DNA of 52,888 bases from JAICUY01 sp035708065. Lineage in GTDB: Bacteria; Chloroflexota; Limnocylindria; QHBO01. A program made the position numbers and the translations under genes. Below the pieces are notes generated by a model. That model was not told where the DNA came from and ran no database searches. It saw only the letters and a program-made list of their open reading frames with translations. Location of the stretch: assembly GCA_035708065.1 (NCBI GenBank), contig DASSTC010000039.1, positions 1 to 52,888 of the forward strand, written 5' to 3'. This document shows, one piece after another, positions 1-8,028 of this stretch. How positions within the stretch are numbered: position 1 is the stretch's first letter; the number at the start of each line of letters is the position of its first letter.

Positions 1-380
1 AGCTCCAGGATGATGCGTTGCGCGGTCTTGCGCCCGACGCCGGAGACCGACGTGAAGACGTCCGTGTCATCGGTCACGATCGCCAGCTGCAGCTTGGTCA
101 CCGGATGCGCCGAGGTGATCGCCAGCGCCAGCCGCGGCCCGACGCCGCTCACCGTCATCAGCAGCTCGAAGAACGCCAGCTCCTCGACCGATACGAAGCC
201 GAACAGCGCCTGCTGATCCTCGCGCACGAGATGGTGGGTGAAGACCGATGCCTCCTCGCCGCGCCGCAATCCGCCGAGGAGCGCCGGTCCGGCGACGATG
301 CGGTAGCCGATGCCACCGACCTCGACCAGCGCGAAGTCGAGACCGACGTGGGTGACCCGTCCGCGCAGCGAGCCGATCAA
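1..380 (-). CDS. ruvA: Holliday junction branch migration protein RuvA, partial
   Basis: RuvA binds Holliday junctions and loads the RuvB motor. The frame opens at a TTG (378-380) and reads IGSLRGRVTHVGLD, the usual RuvA N-terminus (OB fold). The two helix-hairpin-helix signatures follow: VSGVGPRLALAI at about residues 80-91, and VSGVGRKTAQRI at the window edge, where the gene is cut off. The start overlaps the ruvC stop as TTGA, so the two genes are translationally coupled. No ATG or GTG start gives the full N-terminus, so TTG is very likely genuine. The C-terminal RuvB-binding domain lies outside the window. Confidence 0.93.
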   Translation of the reverse strand, partial: MIGSLRGRVTHVGLDFALVEVGGIGYRIVAGPALLGGLRRGEEASVFTHHLVREDQQALFGFVSVEELAFFELLMTVSGVGPRLALAITSAHPVTKLQLAIVTDDTDVFTSVSGVGRKTAQRIILE

Positions 381-871
381 GCGCTGGCGACCCGCGGCGT
401 GGCCGCCGCCCGGTAACAGCAGCCGATGGCCAGCGCCAGCGCATCGGTTGCGTCGTCCGGCACGCCGCGCAGCGTCACCCCCAGCAGCCGCGCGACCATG
501 GCGGCGACCTGCCGCTTGTCGGCAGCGCCGTTGCCGCAGATCGCCTGCTTCACCTCGTTCGGCGTGGGCTCGTCGATCGGTAGCTGGCGCTCCCCGGCCG
601 CCAACAGCGCGACGCCGCGGGCCTGGCCGACGGCCATGGCGGTCTGTACGTTGCGCTGGAAGTAAAGCCGCTCGATGGCGACCCGCTCGGGCCGGTGCTC
701 GTCGATGAGCGCGACCAGGGAGCGGTGAATCTGGCGCAGCCGCTCGGCATCGGTCTCCGACGGCTGGGTGGTGATGCAGCCGGCGTCGATGAGCCGCAGG
801 CGGCTGCCGTCGATGGCGACCACGCCGAAGCCCAGGCGGGCGGTGCCGGGGTCGATGCCGAGGGCGATCAC
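377..871 (-). CDS. ruvC: Crossover junction endodeoxyribonuclease RuvC
   Basis: RuvC resolves Holliday junctions as a dimer. The 164-residue product has normal family length. The four acidic catalytic positions are visible: D7 in GIDPG, E67 in AIERLYF, and D140 and D143 in DDATDAL. The start is GTG at 869-871. The 23-bp gap after yebC contains TACCAT six bases before that GTG, so an internal leaderless promoter is possible as well as read-through from yebC. The stop overlaps the ruvA TTG start. The gene carries one GACCGATGC motif copy at 747-755, coding Thr-Asp-Ala. Confidence 0.96.
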   Translation of the reverse strand: MIALGIDPGTARLGFGVVAIDGSRLRLIDAGCITTQPSETDAERLRQIHRSLVALIDEHRPERVAIERLYFQRNVQTAMAVGQARGVALLAAGERQLPIDEPTPNEVKQAICGNGAADKRQVAAMVARLLGVTLRGVPDDATDALALAIGCCYRAAATPRVASA

Positions 872-894
872 GCCGGCATGGTAGCCGTTGGCCG

Positions 895-1653
895 TCAGGC
901 GACGGAGGCTTCGAGCTGCTCCATCAGGTCGGCGGGGATGTCGAAGTTGGCGTACACGTTCTGCACGTCGTCGAGGTCCTCGAGCCGCTCGACGAACTGC
1001 AGCACCTGCTTGGCGCTCTTCTCGTCGCTGATCTCGACGCTGGTCGTGGACTCCATCGACAGCTCGGCCGACTCCGGCTCGTAGCCGGCGGCCTCCAGGG
1101 TCTTGCGCACGCGCTCCAGGTCCGCCGGCGCGGTGAAGACCACCACCGATCCACCCTCGGGTGCGCCGACGTCGTCGGCACCGGCGTCGATCGCGGCCAG
1201 CGTCACGTCGTCGGGGTCGCGGCCGTTGAGCGGCAGGCTGATGACACCCTTCTGCTCGAACTGCCAGGCCACCGGGGTGAGCGAGCCGCCGACCTTGTTG
1301 AAGATGCTGCGGATCTCCGAGGCGGTGCGGTTGCGGTTGTCGGTCATCGCCTGGATGATCAGCGCCACGCTGGCCGGGCCGATCCCCTCGTAGGTGATCT
1401 CCTCGTACTGCTCGGCATCGGCGCCACCGCCGGTGGCGCGCTCGATGGCGCGCTTGATGTTGTCGGCCGGCATGCTGTTCGCGCGCGCCGTGTCGACGGC
1501 CATGCGCAACCGGTAGTTGGCGTCCGGGTCACCGCCGCCCTGGCGTGCGGCGGTGATGATCTCGCGCGTCAGCTTGGTGAACAGCGCCCCGCGCTTAGCG
1601 TCGTTGGCGCCCTTCTGCCGCTTGATCTGTGACCACTTGCTGTGGCCGCTCAT
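895..1653 (-). CDS. yebC: YebC/PmpR family protein
   Basis: This is a 252-residue YebC/TACO1 family protein, beginning MSGHSKWSQIKRQKGANDAK and ending in the acidic DLDDVQNVYANFDI segment, both diagnostic. Family members have been described as DNA-binding regulators (PmpR) and as factors that help ribosomes translate proline-rich stretches. It sits directly upstream of ruvC-ruvA, a very common order. The start is supported by a GAGGAAG Shine-Dalgarno four bases upstream, and a TAGAAT -10 box lies at 1684-1689. Confidence 0.96.
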   Translation of the reverse strand: MSGHSKWSQIKRQKGANDAKRGALFTKLTREIITAARQGGGDPDANYRLRMAVDTARANSMPADNIKRAIERATGGGADAEQYEEITYEGIGPASVALIIQAMTDNRNRTASEIRSIFNKVGGSLTPVAWQFEQKGVISLPLNGRDPDDVTLAAIDAGADDVGAPEGGSVVVFTAPADLERVRKTLEAAGYEPESAELSMESTTSVEISDEKSAKQVLQFVERLEDLDDVQNVYANFDIPADLMEQLEASVA

Positions 1654-1683
1654 GCGTCTTCCTCGTTCCCGTTCGGTCGGCCG

Positions 1684-1712
1684 ATTCTACCAAGCGACCG
1701 GTCGAATGCCGA
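1684..1712 (-). promoter_or_regulatory. Putative promoter of the yebC-ruvC-ruvA operon
   Basis: On the minus strand TAGAAT (1684-1689) lies about 30 bases before the yebC start, leaving room for a short leader that carries the GAGGAAG ribosome site. The -35 region 17 bases further upstream reads TCGGCA, which is weak. The -10 assignment is reasonable; the -35 is a guess. Confidence 0.5.
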
Positions 1713-1753
1713 TCGTGCCCTCACAAGCTCACCGCTCGCGTCATGCTTCGGAG

Positions 1754-2176
1754 GTGCGCCGAGCAACCTTCGTTATCGCCGCGTCTGCGCTGCTGGTCGG
1801 CACGACTGCTGCCTGCGACGCCTTCGCCGAACGACCGCAGGGCAACCTTGGAGTTCCGGGCATGGCCGCGCCGGCCGAATGCGGATTCCCAGCCGGCACC
1901 ACACTGTCCTATGCCGGTCGCGCGACGACCTCCGTGCTCGGCGTGCAGGAGGTCGTGGGCGACCCGATGAGCTTCAAGGCCGCCAACATCTACATCACTC
2001 GCGACGTCGTCACGTACGGAGAGCAGCGCGCCAGGCTGGTCTGTGCGATCTATGTCGACGACGCCGGATTTGTTGAGGTTACGCCGCTGCCGAGCGGTCC
2101 TCGGACGCCATTCCCGACTCCCCAGGGATTGCCCTCACTCGACATTCCCGACTCCACCGCGCCGCCGGAAGGCTAG
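1754..2176 (+). CDS. Putative small lipoprotein, function unknown
   Basis: The 140-residue product starts with a basic n-region (RRA), a hydrophobic core (TFVIAASALLVG) and a cysteine in TTAAC, which looks like a lipoprotein signal peptide although position -3 is Thr rather than Leu or Val. The mature part has a second cysteine pair (ECGF, LVCAIY) and ends in a proline-rich tail. I chose GTG at 1754 because CATGCT lies six bases upstream, matching the leaderless pattern of this window, and because it gives a compact signal peptide. An in-frame ATG at 1706 would add 16 residues. No family recognised. Confidence 0.62.
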   Translation: MRRATFVIAASALLVGTTAACDAFAERPQGNLGVPGMAAPAECGFPAGTTLSYAGRATTSVLGVQEVVGDPMSFKAANIYITRDVVTYGEQRARLVCAIYVDDAGFVEVTPLPSGPRTPFPTPQGLPSLDIPDSTAPPEG

Positions 2177-2180
2177 TCTG

Positions 2181-2203
2181 AAAACAACGCGATCGAGATC
2201 GCG
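2181..2203 (-). terminator. Intrinsic terminator after the metallo-hydrolase gene
   Basis: A perfect 6-bp stem CGCGAT/ATCGCG with a four-base loop (2188-2203) lies four bases past the stop at 2207. On the minus strand it is followed by TTGTTTT. It sits between two convergent genes. Confidence 0.7.
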
Positions 2204-2206
2204 GGC

Positions 2207-3052
2207 TTACAGGCGCGGAGCGACGTCGATGCGACTCCCCTCCTGGCCCGACACAAGCTCCAGTGAGGGTGCCTGTCTCGCGATCGCGTACGCCATGGCG
2301 TCGATCATGTCGTCAGTGTGTCCCGGATCGTGATGAAACGGCATCAACCGGCGCACTTCCCCGAGGGTCGCCAGCGCGGCGAGCTGGCTCACCGAGGTGT
2401 GACCCCAGCCGACGTGATCCGGGTACTCCTCGTCGGTGTACTGGGCGTCGTGGATCAGCAAATCGGCATGTCGGATGAGATCGAAGCCGGAGGTCCATTC
2501 GTAGGCGCCGGGAAAATTGCGCTGGCCGAGCGCCGGCTCGTGATCGGGCAGGTAGGCCAGGCAATCGCCCGTGGGATCGGTCAGGCGATAGCCGACGGTG
2601 CCGCCCGGATGGCAGATGCGCTTGGCGCGCACCCGCAGGCTGCCGATGCGGAAGTAGGAGCGCGCGTCGTGCAGCTCCGGACGGCGCGGCATGTCGCGCA
2701 GGCGGACCGGGAAGAGCGGCGGCGAGAGGTAGCGGCTCAGGCGCTGGTGGAGCGACATCGTCGTCGAGGGCGGACCCCAGATGTGGACCTCGGCCTCGCC
2801 GCCGAACAGCTGCGGGAAGAAGCCGAGCCCCTGCAGGTGATCCATGTGAAGGTGGGTGACCAGGATGTCGACCCGCCGCAGGTCCTCGGGGAGCGCCAGG
2901 CCCAACGGCCGAATCCCGGTGCCCGCGTCGAGGATGACGTGCTCCCCTTCGGAGCCGACCACCAGGACCGACGAAGTGTTGCCGCCGTAGCGGACGGTGT
3001 CGGTCCCTGACGCGGGCAGCGAGCCGCGGCTCCCCCACACCTCGACCTTCAC
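2207..3052 (-). CDS. MBL-fold metallo-hydrolase
   Basis: This 281-residue metallo-beta-lactamase-fold protein carries the HLHMDH metal-binding signature (HxHxDH), an upstream DAGTG motif, DPTGDCLAYLPDHE, and a late HHDPGHTDD. The N-terminus VKVEVWGSRGSLPASG, with YGGNTSS after it, is typical of the stand-alone hydrolase or phosphodiesterase-like branch. The start is the GTG at 3050-3052, which overlaps the PAS gene stop as GTGA, implying translational coupling. The substrate cannot be told from sequence. Pairing with a PAS sensor suggests a signalling or redox role, but that is inference. Confidence 0.85.
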   Translation of the reverse strand: MKVEVWGSRGSLPASGTDTVRYGGNTSSVLVVGSEGEHVILDAGTGIRPLGLALPEDLRRVDILVTHLHMDHLQGLGFFPQLFGGEAEVHIWGPPSTTMSLHQRLSRYLSPPLFPVRLRDMPRRPELHDARSYFRIGSLRVRAKRICHPGGTVGYRLTDPTGDCLAYLPDHEPALGQRNFPGAYEWTSGFDLIRHADLLIHDAQYTDEEYPDHVGWGHTSVSQLAALATLGEVRRLMPFHHDPGHTDDMIDAMAYAIARQAPSLELVSGQEGSRIDVAPRL

Positions 3053-3462
3053 GGCTGCCCGTCTTCCCAGAACACGGCGACCGCGCCGAGCAGCTCCCCG
3101 CCCTGGCCGATGAGCGGGATGCTGGTGGCCACGATCGGAATCCTCGTGCCGTCCGGGCGCTGATAGAGCAGCGAGGTGTGCGTCGGGTGGCGCGTCTCCA
3201 TGGCGGCCACGACCGGGAACTCCTCGATCGGCATTCGTTCGCCGCTGTCCCGTCGGAACAGCTGGTACGTGGTTGCCCATTCCTCGAGCGGGATTTCGAG
3301 CGCTTCGTCGAACCGATAGCCAAGCAGCGCTTCGGCCGGCTCGTTGTAGAACAGGAGCTCGCCCTCGGGTCCCACAAGGAACATGGGCGCGGCAAGGTAG
3401 CTCGCCAGCTGGCGCGTCAGGATCAGCTCGATCGGGTGCTGGGCCATGGCTCGCGGCATCAT
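3049..3462 (-). CDS. Single-domain PAS protein
   Basis: The protein of about 137 residues is essentially one PAS domain: LAAPMFLVGPEGELLFYNEP, then a core with LLGYRFDEAL and the GAVAVFWED strand at the C-terminus. There is no kinase, cyclase or DNA-binding domain attached. It could begin at 3462 or at the internal ATG at 3447 (MAQHPIEL). It is coupled by GTGA overlap to the MBL hydrolase, so the two probably act together, with the PAS domain sensing a ligand or redox state. Confidence 0.75.
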   Translation of the reverse strand: MMPRAMAQHPIELILTRQLASYLAAPMFLVGPEGELLFYNEPAEALLGYRFDEALEIPLEEWATTYQLFRRDSGERMPIEEFPVVAAMETRHPTHTSLLYQRPDGTRIPIVATSIPLIGQGGELLGAVAVFWEDGQP

Positions 3463-3816
3463 GCACCGCCGACGCCTGCCTGACCAGCCCTCTCAGCGCC
3501 GCAGAGGCGCACGAGAGCGGCCAGGGAAGGGCAACGGCTCCCGTGGGGCTCGCTCGCCGACGGCTGGTCCCGTTGCTCGCCGTTATCGGTACCGCGAGGG
3601 GACGGTATGACGCCGTTCACCGTGCATCGTCGCGTTATCGGGTGGCAGCGGACCCGGTATCGAACCCCCGGGCTCCGCCGCCAACATACGGACACCTTCA
3701 GGGGGCGTTAGCGCCAGCCCGCCCGCAGGCCCCGGCTGCGGCAGATATCCCGAGCGCACCGCGTCCGAGGCTAGAATGGCCGTCCCCGACGAACCTCCAC
3801 CACACATGGAGCACCG
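3463..3816. other. 354-bp intergenic region between divergent PAS and EF-G-like genes
   Basis: No convincing gene. It contains an imperfect inverted repeat at 3642-3684, whose core is CCCGG (3653-3657) pairing with CCGGG (3668-3672), flanked by CGG/CCG and GGC/GCC pairs. It also holds the probable -10 box of the downstream GTPase gene. A tRNA-like GGTTCGATACC on the minus strand in the loop does not fold into a T-arm. Confidence 0.5.
3772..3777 (+). promoter_or_regulatory. Putative -10 box for the EF-G-like gene
   Basis: TAGAAT lies 39 bases before the ATG at 3817. This gives a leader of about 33 nt that includes GGAG five bases before the start. No clear -35. Confidence 0.5.
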
Positions 3817-5886
3817 ATGCAGCCGACCTCTCCCGACAAGATCCGGAACGTCGCCCTGATCTCGCACGGTGGCGCCGGCAAGACGACCCTTGCCGAGGCG
3901 ATGCTCTTCGACGCCGGCGCCATCCAGCGTCTCGGCAGCGTCGATCAGGGCACCTCAACGCTCGATCACGACCCGGACGAGCAGAAGCACCGGCAGAGCA
4001 TCAACCTGGCGATCGGCACCCTCGACAGCGACGGCGTGCGGATCACGATCGTCGACACGCCCGGCTATGCCGACTTCCAGGCCGATGTCGTCGAGGCGCT
4101 GGCCGCGGTCGACGCCGCGATCGTCGTCATCGACGCATCCGCCGGGGTGGAGGTCGGCACGCAGGCGGTCTGGCGGCTGGCCGACGAGCGGAAGCTGCCA
4201 CGCATGATCTTCATCAACAAGATGGATCGCGAGAACGCGAACTTCGACAGTACGCTCGACCAGCTCAAGGCGGCATTCGGCCCGAAGATCGCGCCGGTGT
4301 ACCTGCCCATCGGCTCGGCGGAGGGCTTCAAGGGCTATATCGACGTCATCGAGCAGCACGCCAACATCTACGAGAACGGCAAGCCGAAGGAGGTGCCGAT
4401 CCCCGACGAGATGCGCGCTGCCGAGGAGAGCCGGCGCGACGCCCTGGTCGAGGCGGCGGCCGAGGCCAGCGACGATTTGATGATGAAGTATCTCGACGGC
4501 GAGACGCTCAGCGACGAGGAGATCGAGAGCGCCCTGCACAAGGGCGCGCGCGAGGGCAGCGTGGTGCCGGTCTTCGTTGGCAGCGCGCTGAAGAACATCG
4601 GCGTGCGCGAGCTGACCAGCATGATCGCCAGGCACATTCCGTCGCCGGCCGAGGTCGGGGCGCGCACGACGGTCGATGGCACCGAGATCAAGCCCGATCC
4701 GACCGCGCCGTTCGTCGCCCAGGTCTTCAAGACGACGGCCGATCCGTTCGTCGGCCGGCTGACCTACTTCCGCGTGATCGCCGGCACGCTTCGCTCGCAG
4801 GGACACCTGTACAACGCCACGCGCAAGGAGGAGGAGCGCATCGGCAATCTCCTGGCGCTGCAGGGCAAGGAGCAGGAGAACCTGTCACAGGCCGGACCTG
4901 GCGACATCGTGGCGGTCGCCAAGCTGACATCGACCCAGATCGGCGACACGCTGACCGCCGACCGGCAGCACGCCGTGCAGCTGGCTCCGCTGAGCTTCCC
5001 AGACCCGACGCTGCAGGTCAGCATCGAGCCGGAATCGAAGGCCGACCTCGACAAGCTCGGTCAGGCGTTGCAGCGCATGCTCGAGGAGGAGCCGACCGTG
5101 CGGGTGCACCGCGAGGAGGGCACCGGGGAGACGATCCTGACCGCCATCGGCGACAGCCAGGTCGACGTGCTCATGGAGCGGCTGAAGCGCAAGTTCGGCG
5201 CATCGGTCAGGACCGGCACGCCGCGCGTGCCGTATCGGGAGACCATTCGCAAGCCGGCCAGGATCGACAACAAGTTCAAGCGCCAGACCGGCGGGCATGG
5301 GCAGTACGGGCACGTCGTCATCGAGTTCGAGCCGAACCCGGAGGGGGACTTCGTGTTCGGCGACCGGATCGTGGGTGGCGTGGTGCCGAAGCAGTACATC
5401 CCCGCCGTCGAGAAGGGCCTGCGCGAGGGCATGGCCGAGGGCGTGCTGGCCGGCTACCCGGTGGTCAACCTGCGCGCGACGCTGGTCGATGGCTCCTACC
5501 ACACCGTCGACAGCTCCGAGATGGCGTTCAAGGTCGCGGCCTCGCAGGCGCTCAAGCGCGCCTTTGCCGAGTCGGATCCGGCGCTGCTCGAGCCCATCCT
5601 GGAGGTCGAGGTCATCGTGCCTGACGAGTACATGGGCGACGTGATGGGCCAGATCACCGCCAAGCGCGGCCACGTGCTGGGCATGGATTCGGCAGACGGG
5701 ATGCAGCACCTCAAGGCGCAAGTCCCCGCCGCTGAGATGTTCCACTACGCCACCGAGCTGCGCTCGATCACCCAGGGTCGGGGCCGATTCGTGCAGAGGG
5801 TCGACCACTACGCCGAGGTGCCGCACACGGTCGCCGAGAAGGTGATCGCCGAGCACGCGGCCACCGCCGACAAGCACGAGAGGTGA
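3817..5886 (+). CDS. EF-G-like translational GTPase (EF-G2/FusA2 type)
   Basis: This 689-residue protein has the full elongation factor G architecture: G domain, domain II, and the C-terminal domains III-V (GHGQYGHVVIEFEP, then DEYMGDVMGQITAKRGHV). The P-loop is SHGGAGKTT, the G4 motif is NKMD, and G3 reads DTPGY where canonical EF-G has DTPGH. That change, together with the short switch regions, places it with the EF-G-like second paralogue rather than the housekeeping EF-G, which normally sits in an rpsL-rpsG-fusA-tuf operon not seen here. It begins at an ATG embedded in GGAGCACCGATG. The tyrosine removes the catalytic histidine position, so GTP hydrolysis may be slow or the factor may have another role in translation. 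Confidence 0.9.
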   Translation: MQPTSPDKIRNVALISHGGAGKTTLAEAMLFDAGAIQRLGSVDQGTSTLDHDPDEQKHRQSINLAIGTLDSDGVRITIVDTPGYADFQADVVEALAAVDAAIVVIDASAGVEVGTQAVWRLADERKLPRMIFINKMDRENANFDSTLDQLKAAFGPKIAPVYLPIGSAEGFKGYIDVIEQHANIYENGKPKEVPIPDEMRAAEESRRDALVEAAAEASDDLMMKYLDGETLSDEEIESALHKGAREGSVVPVFVGSALKNIGVRELTSMIARHIPSPAEVGARTTVDGTEIKPDPTAPFVAQVFKTTADPFVGRLTYFRVIAGTLRSQGHLYNATRKEEERIGNLLALQGKEQENLSQAGPGDIVAVAKLTSTQIGDTLTADRQHAVQLAPLSFPDPTLQVSIEPESKADLDKLGQALQRMLEEEPTVRVHREEGTGETILTAIGDSQVDVLMERLKRKFGASVRTGTPRVPYRETIRKPARIDNKFKRQTGGHGQYGHVVIEFEPNPEGDFVFGDRIVGGVVPKQYIPAVEKGLREGMAEGVLAGYPVVNLRATLVDGSYHTVDSSEMAFKVAASQALKRAFAESDPALLEPILEVEVIVPDEYMGDVMGQITAKRGHVLGMDSADGMQHLKAQVPAAEMFHYATELRSITQGRGRFVQRVDHYAEVPHTVAEKVIAEHAATADKHER

Positions 5887-5893
5887 ACGACCG

Positions 5894-6046
5894 ATGAGCG
5901 AGCAGGACCGCAGGACCGCCCCAGACCACGGCGTCCACGACCCGGAGATGACCGAGCCCGATGAGGCGAATGCCCCCGACGCGCCCGAGCCCGACCACGA
6001 CAAGCTGACGCGCGAGATCGACCAGGAGGGCGACGAATCAGCCTGA
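5894..6046 (+). CDS. Small acidic hypothetical protein (50 aa)
   Basis: A 50-residue frame begins MSEQDRRTAPDHG and ends QEGDESA. It is rich in Asp, Glu and Pro, with no hydrophobic segment, and is predicted to be disordered. It starts 7 bp after the GTPase stop at an ATG within GACCGATGA. Its stop TGA (6044-6046) overlaps the apparent CTG start of the following HAD gene as CTGA. Position, codon usage and the continuous plus-strand operon support it. No family recognised. Confidence 0.6.
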   Translation: MSEQDRRTAPDHGVHDPEMTEPDEANAPDAPEPDHDKLTREIDQEGDESA

Positions 6047-6765
6047 CCGATGCGACCGGCGCGCGGCCACCGCTCGAACTCGGCCGATTCGAGGTCCTGA
6101 CCTTCGACTGTTACGGCACCCTGATCGACTGGGAGTCGGGCATCCTCGCCGCCTTGCGCCCCGTGCTCGATGCCCACGCGGTGACGCTCGCCGACGAGGA
6201 CGCGCTGGCGCTGTTCGGAGAGCTCGAGTCGGTGGTGGAGGCCGGACCGTATCGACCATATCGGGACGTGCTGCGCCAGGTGCTGATCGGGATCGGCGAT
6301 CGGCTCGCGTTCGACGTCGTCGCCGCCGAGGCCGACCATTTCGCGGGCTCGGTCGTCGACTGGCCGGCGTTCCCCGACAGCGCCGACGCCCTGGCCCGGC
6401 TCGCCACGCGTTACGGCCTCGGCGTGATCACGAACTGCGACGACGACCTGTTCGCCGCATCGTCACGCCGCCTGGGCGATCCGTTCCGCTGGGTGATCAC
6501 CGCCCAGCAGGTGCGCTCCTACAAGCCAGCCGCACGCAACTTCGAGATCGCGCTCGAGCGCATCGGCGTGCCGCGCGAACGGGTGCTGCACGTCGCACAG
6601 AGCCTCTACCACGATCACGTCACGGCACACCAGCTCGGCCTGGCGACCGCCTGGGTCAACCGGCGCGCCGGCCGGGAAGGCGGCGGCGCGACGCCAGCGG
6701 CCATCGCCACGCCGGATCTCGAGGTGCCAAACATGGCCAGCCTGGCCGACCTCGCCGGCGTCTGA
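6043..6765 (+). CDS. HAD-superfamily hydrolase (haloacid dehalogenase type II-like), non-canonical start
   Basis: The product of about 240 residues shows the HAD motifs: FDCYGTLID (nucleophile Asp), VITNCDD (motif II), the Lys in SYKPAARNFEIA, and HVAQSLYHDH (motif IV). This resembles L-2-haloacid dehalogenase-like proteins. No ATG, GTG or TTG exists between the preceding in-frame stop and the nucleophile motif. The first plausible codons are CTG at 6043 (CTGA overlap with the 50-residue gene) or ATC at 6037, seven bases after AGGAGG (6024-6029). Starting at the TTG at 6154 would delete the active site. Either a rare start codon is used or one base is wrong in the assembly. It ends 2 bp before the convergent tyrS stop. 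Confidence 0.85.
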   Translation: MTDATGARPPLELGRFEVLTFDCYGTLIDWESGILAALRPVLDAHAVTLADEDALALFGELESVVEAGPYRPYRDVLRQVLIGIGDRLAFDVVAAEADHFAGSVVDWPAFPDSADALARLATRYGLGVITNCDDDLFAASSRRLGDPFRWVITAQQVRSYKPAARNFEIALERIGVPRERVLHVAQSLYHDHVTAHQLGLATAWVNRRAGREGGGATPAAIATPDLEVPNMASLADLAGV

Positions 6766-6767
6766 TC

Positions 6768-7964
6768 TCAGACGATCGTGATGCGCGCTCCGCGCCGCTT
6801 CCCGACGCGGAGCTCGAACTGCTCTCCCGACTCGACCGATGCGTCTGCGTCCGTAACGACGCGACCGTCCCGTCGGACGCCGCCCTGGGCGACGAGACGC
6901 CGTGCTTCGCTGTTCGACCCGGCCAGCCGTGCCCCGACCAGGAGCGCTGTGTACGTCCCCCGCGGCAGCTGAAGCTCGGGGAGCTCCGCGACCCCCTCGC
7001 CGTGGCCGACCGCTCGTTCCCACTCGCGCTCGGCTGACAGCGCCGCTTCCTCCGAGTGCCAGCGCGTGACGATCTCCCTCGCCAGCCGCTGCTTGGCCGC
7101 CTTGGCGTGCAGCTGGCCGGAGCTCAGCGATGCGACGAACGCATCGGCCTCGGCATCGGACCAGCGGGTGACCAGGTGCGCCCAGTTGTCCATCAGCTCG
7201 TCCGGGATGCTCATCGCGCGCGCGTACTGGTCATAGGGCGTATCGGTCAACCCGATGGCATTGCCCAGCGACTTGCTCATCTTCGCGACGCCGTCGGTGC
7301 CGACCAGCAGCTCGCAGGTGAGGATCTGCTGCGGGGGCTGGCCGTAATCGCGCTGCACGTCGCGCCCGACGAGCAGGTTGTAGGTCTGGTCGGTGCCGCC
7401 CATCTCGAGATCGGCCTCGACCGCCACGCTGTCGTACGCCTGCAGGAACGGGTAAAGCGTCTCGTGCATGCTGACCGGCACACCGTCGGCCAGCCGCTTC
7501 GCGAACGTGTCGCGCTCGATCATGCGCGCCACGGTCAGCTTGGCCATGAGCGCGAAGATGTCCTTCAGCCCGAACGCGCCGAACCACTCGGACTGCCAGC
7601 GCACCTCGGTGCGCGCCGGATCGACGACGAGATGGAACTGGGCGAGGTACGTCTCCGCGTTGGCGCGCACCTGCTCGGCGGAGAGCATCGGCCGGGTCGC
7701 GTTGCGCTCCGAGGGGTCGCCGATCTGTGCCGTGGTGTCGCCCACCACCAGGACGGCGGTGTTGCCCAGCTCCTGCCAGGCACGGACCCGCTCGAGCAGC
7801 ACGGCATGGCCGATGTGCAGGTCCGGGCTGGTCGGATCGAAGCCGATCTTTGCGCGCAGCGGACGACCCGCGCTGACCAGCATCCGCTCGAGCTCGGAAC
7901 GCTCGACGACCTGGGCGACGCGGTGCGTCAGGAACCGCTCGACGGCGGCCTTGTCGGTGGCCAT
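6768..7964 (-). CDS. tyrS: Tyrosyl-tRNA synthetase
   Basis: A class I synthetase that charges tRNA-Tyr. It shows the HIGH-type motif in DLHIGHAVLLER, and the KMSKS loop is exact in VAKMSKSLGNAIG. A C-terminal S4 RNA-binding domain (EARRLVAQGGVRRDGRVV, then GEQFELRVGKRR) ends the protein. This order and the roughly 398-residue length fit the TyrZ-like branch of bacterial TyrRS. I start at ATG 7964 (MATDKAAVERF) because TATACT lies ten bases upstream, overlapping the alternative ATG at 7985. The gene carries one motif copy at 6834, coding Ala-Ser-Val. Confidence 0.95.
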   Translation of the reverse strand: MATDKAAVERFLTHRVAQVVERSELERMLVSAGRPLRAKIGFDPTSPDLHIGHAVLLERVRAWQELGNTAVLVVGDTTAQIGDPSERNATRPMLSAEQVRANAETYLAQFHLVVDPARTEVRWQSEWFGAFGLKDIFALMAKLTVARMIERDTFAKRLADGVPVSMHETLYPFLQAYDSVAVEADLEMGGTDQTYNLLVGRDVQRDYGQPPQQILTCELLVGTDGVAKMSKSLGNAIGLTDTPYDQYARAMSIPDELMDNWAHLVTRWSDAEADAFVASLSSGQLHAKAAKQRLAREIVTRWHSEEAALSAEREWERAVGHGEGVAELPELQLPRGTYTALLVGARLAGSNSEARRLVAQGGVRRDGRVVTDADASVESGEQFELRVGKRRGARITIV

Positions 7965-7974
7965 GGGCGAGCCG

Positions 7975-8019
7975 AGTATAGGCACGCCGGGCGCTTTGCC
8001 GGGCCATGCGTGCTACCCT
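7975..8019. promoter_or_regulatory. Divergent -10 boxes for tyrS and the penicillin-binding protein
   Basis: TATACT on the minus strand (7975-7980) serves tyrS, ten bases before its ATG. TACCCT on the plus strand (8014-8019) lies nine bases before the PBP ATG at 8029. The 64-bp spacer between the genes has no Shine-Dalgarno for either, so both transcripts would be leaderless or nearly so. Confidence 0.5.
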
Positions 8020-8028
8020 GCCGGCCGA

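Noticed and set aside
3637..3700. tRNA-like T-loop GGTTCGATACC on the minus strand
   Set aside because: Only two T-stem pairs form, and no acceptor, D or anticodon stem can be drawn around it.
3273..5624. Long plus-strand frame overlapping the EF-G-like gene in another phase
   Set aside because: The EF-G frame has all family motifs; the other is Arg/Ala/Gly-rich noise.
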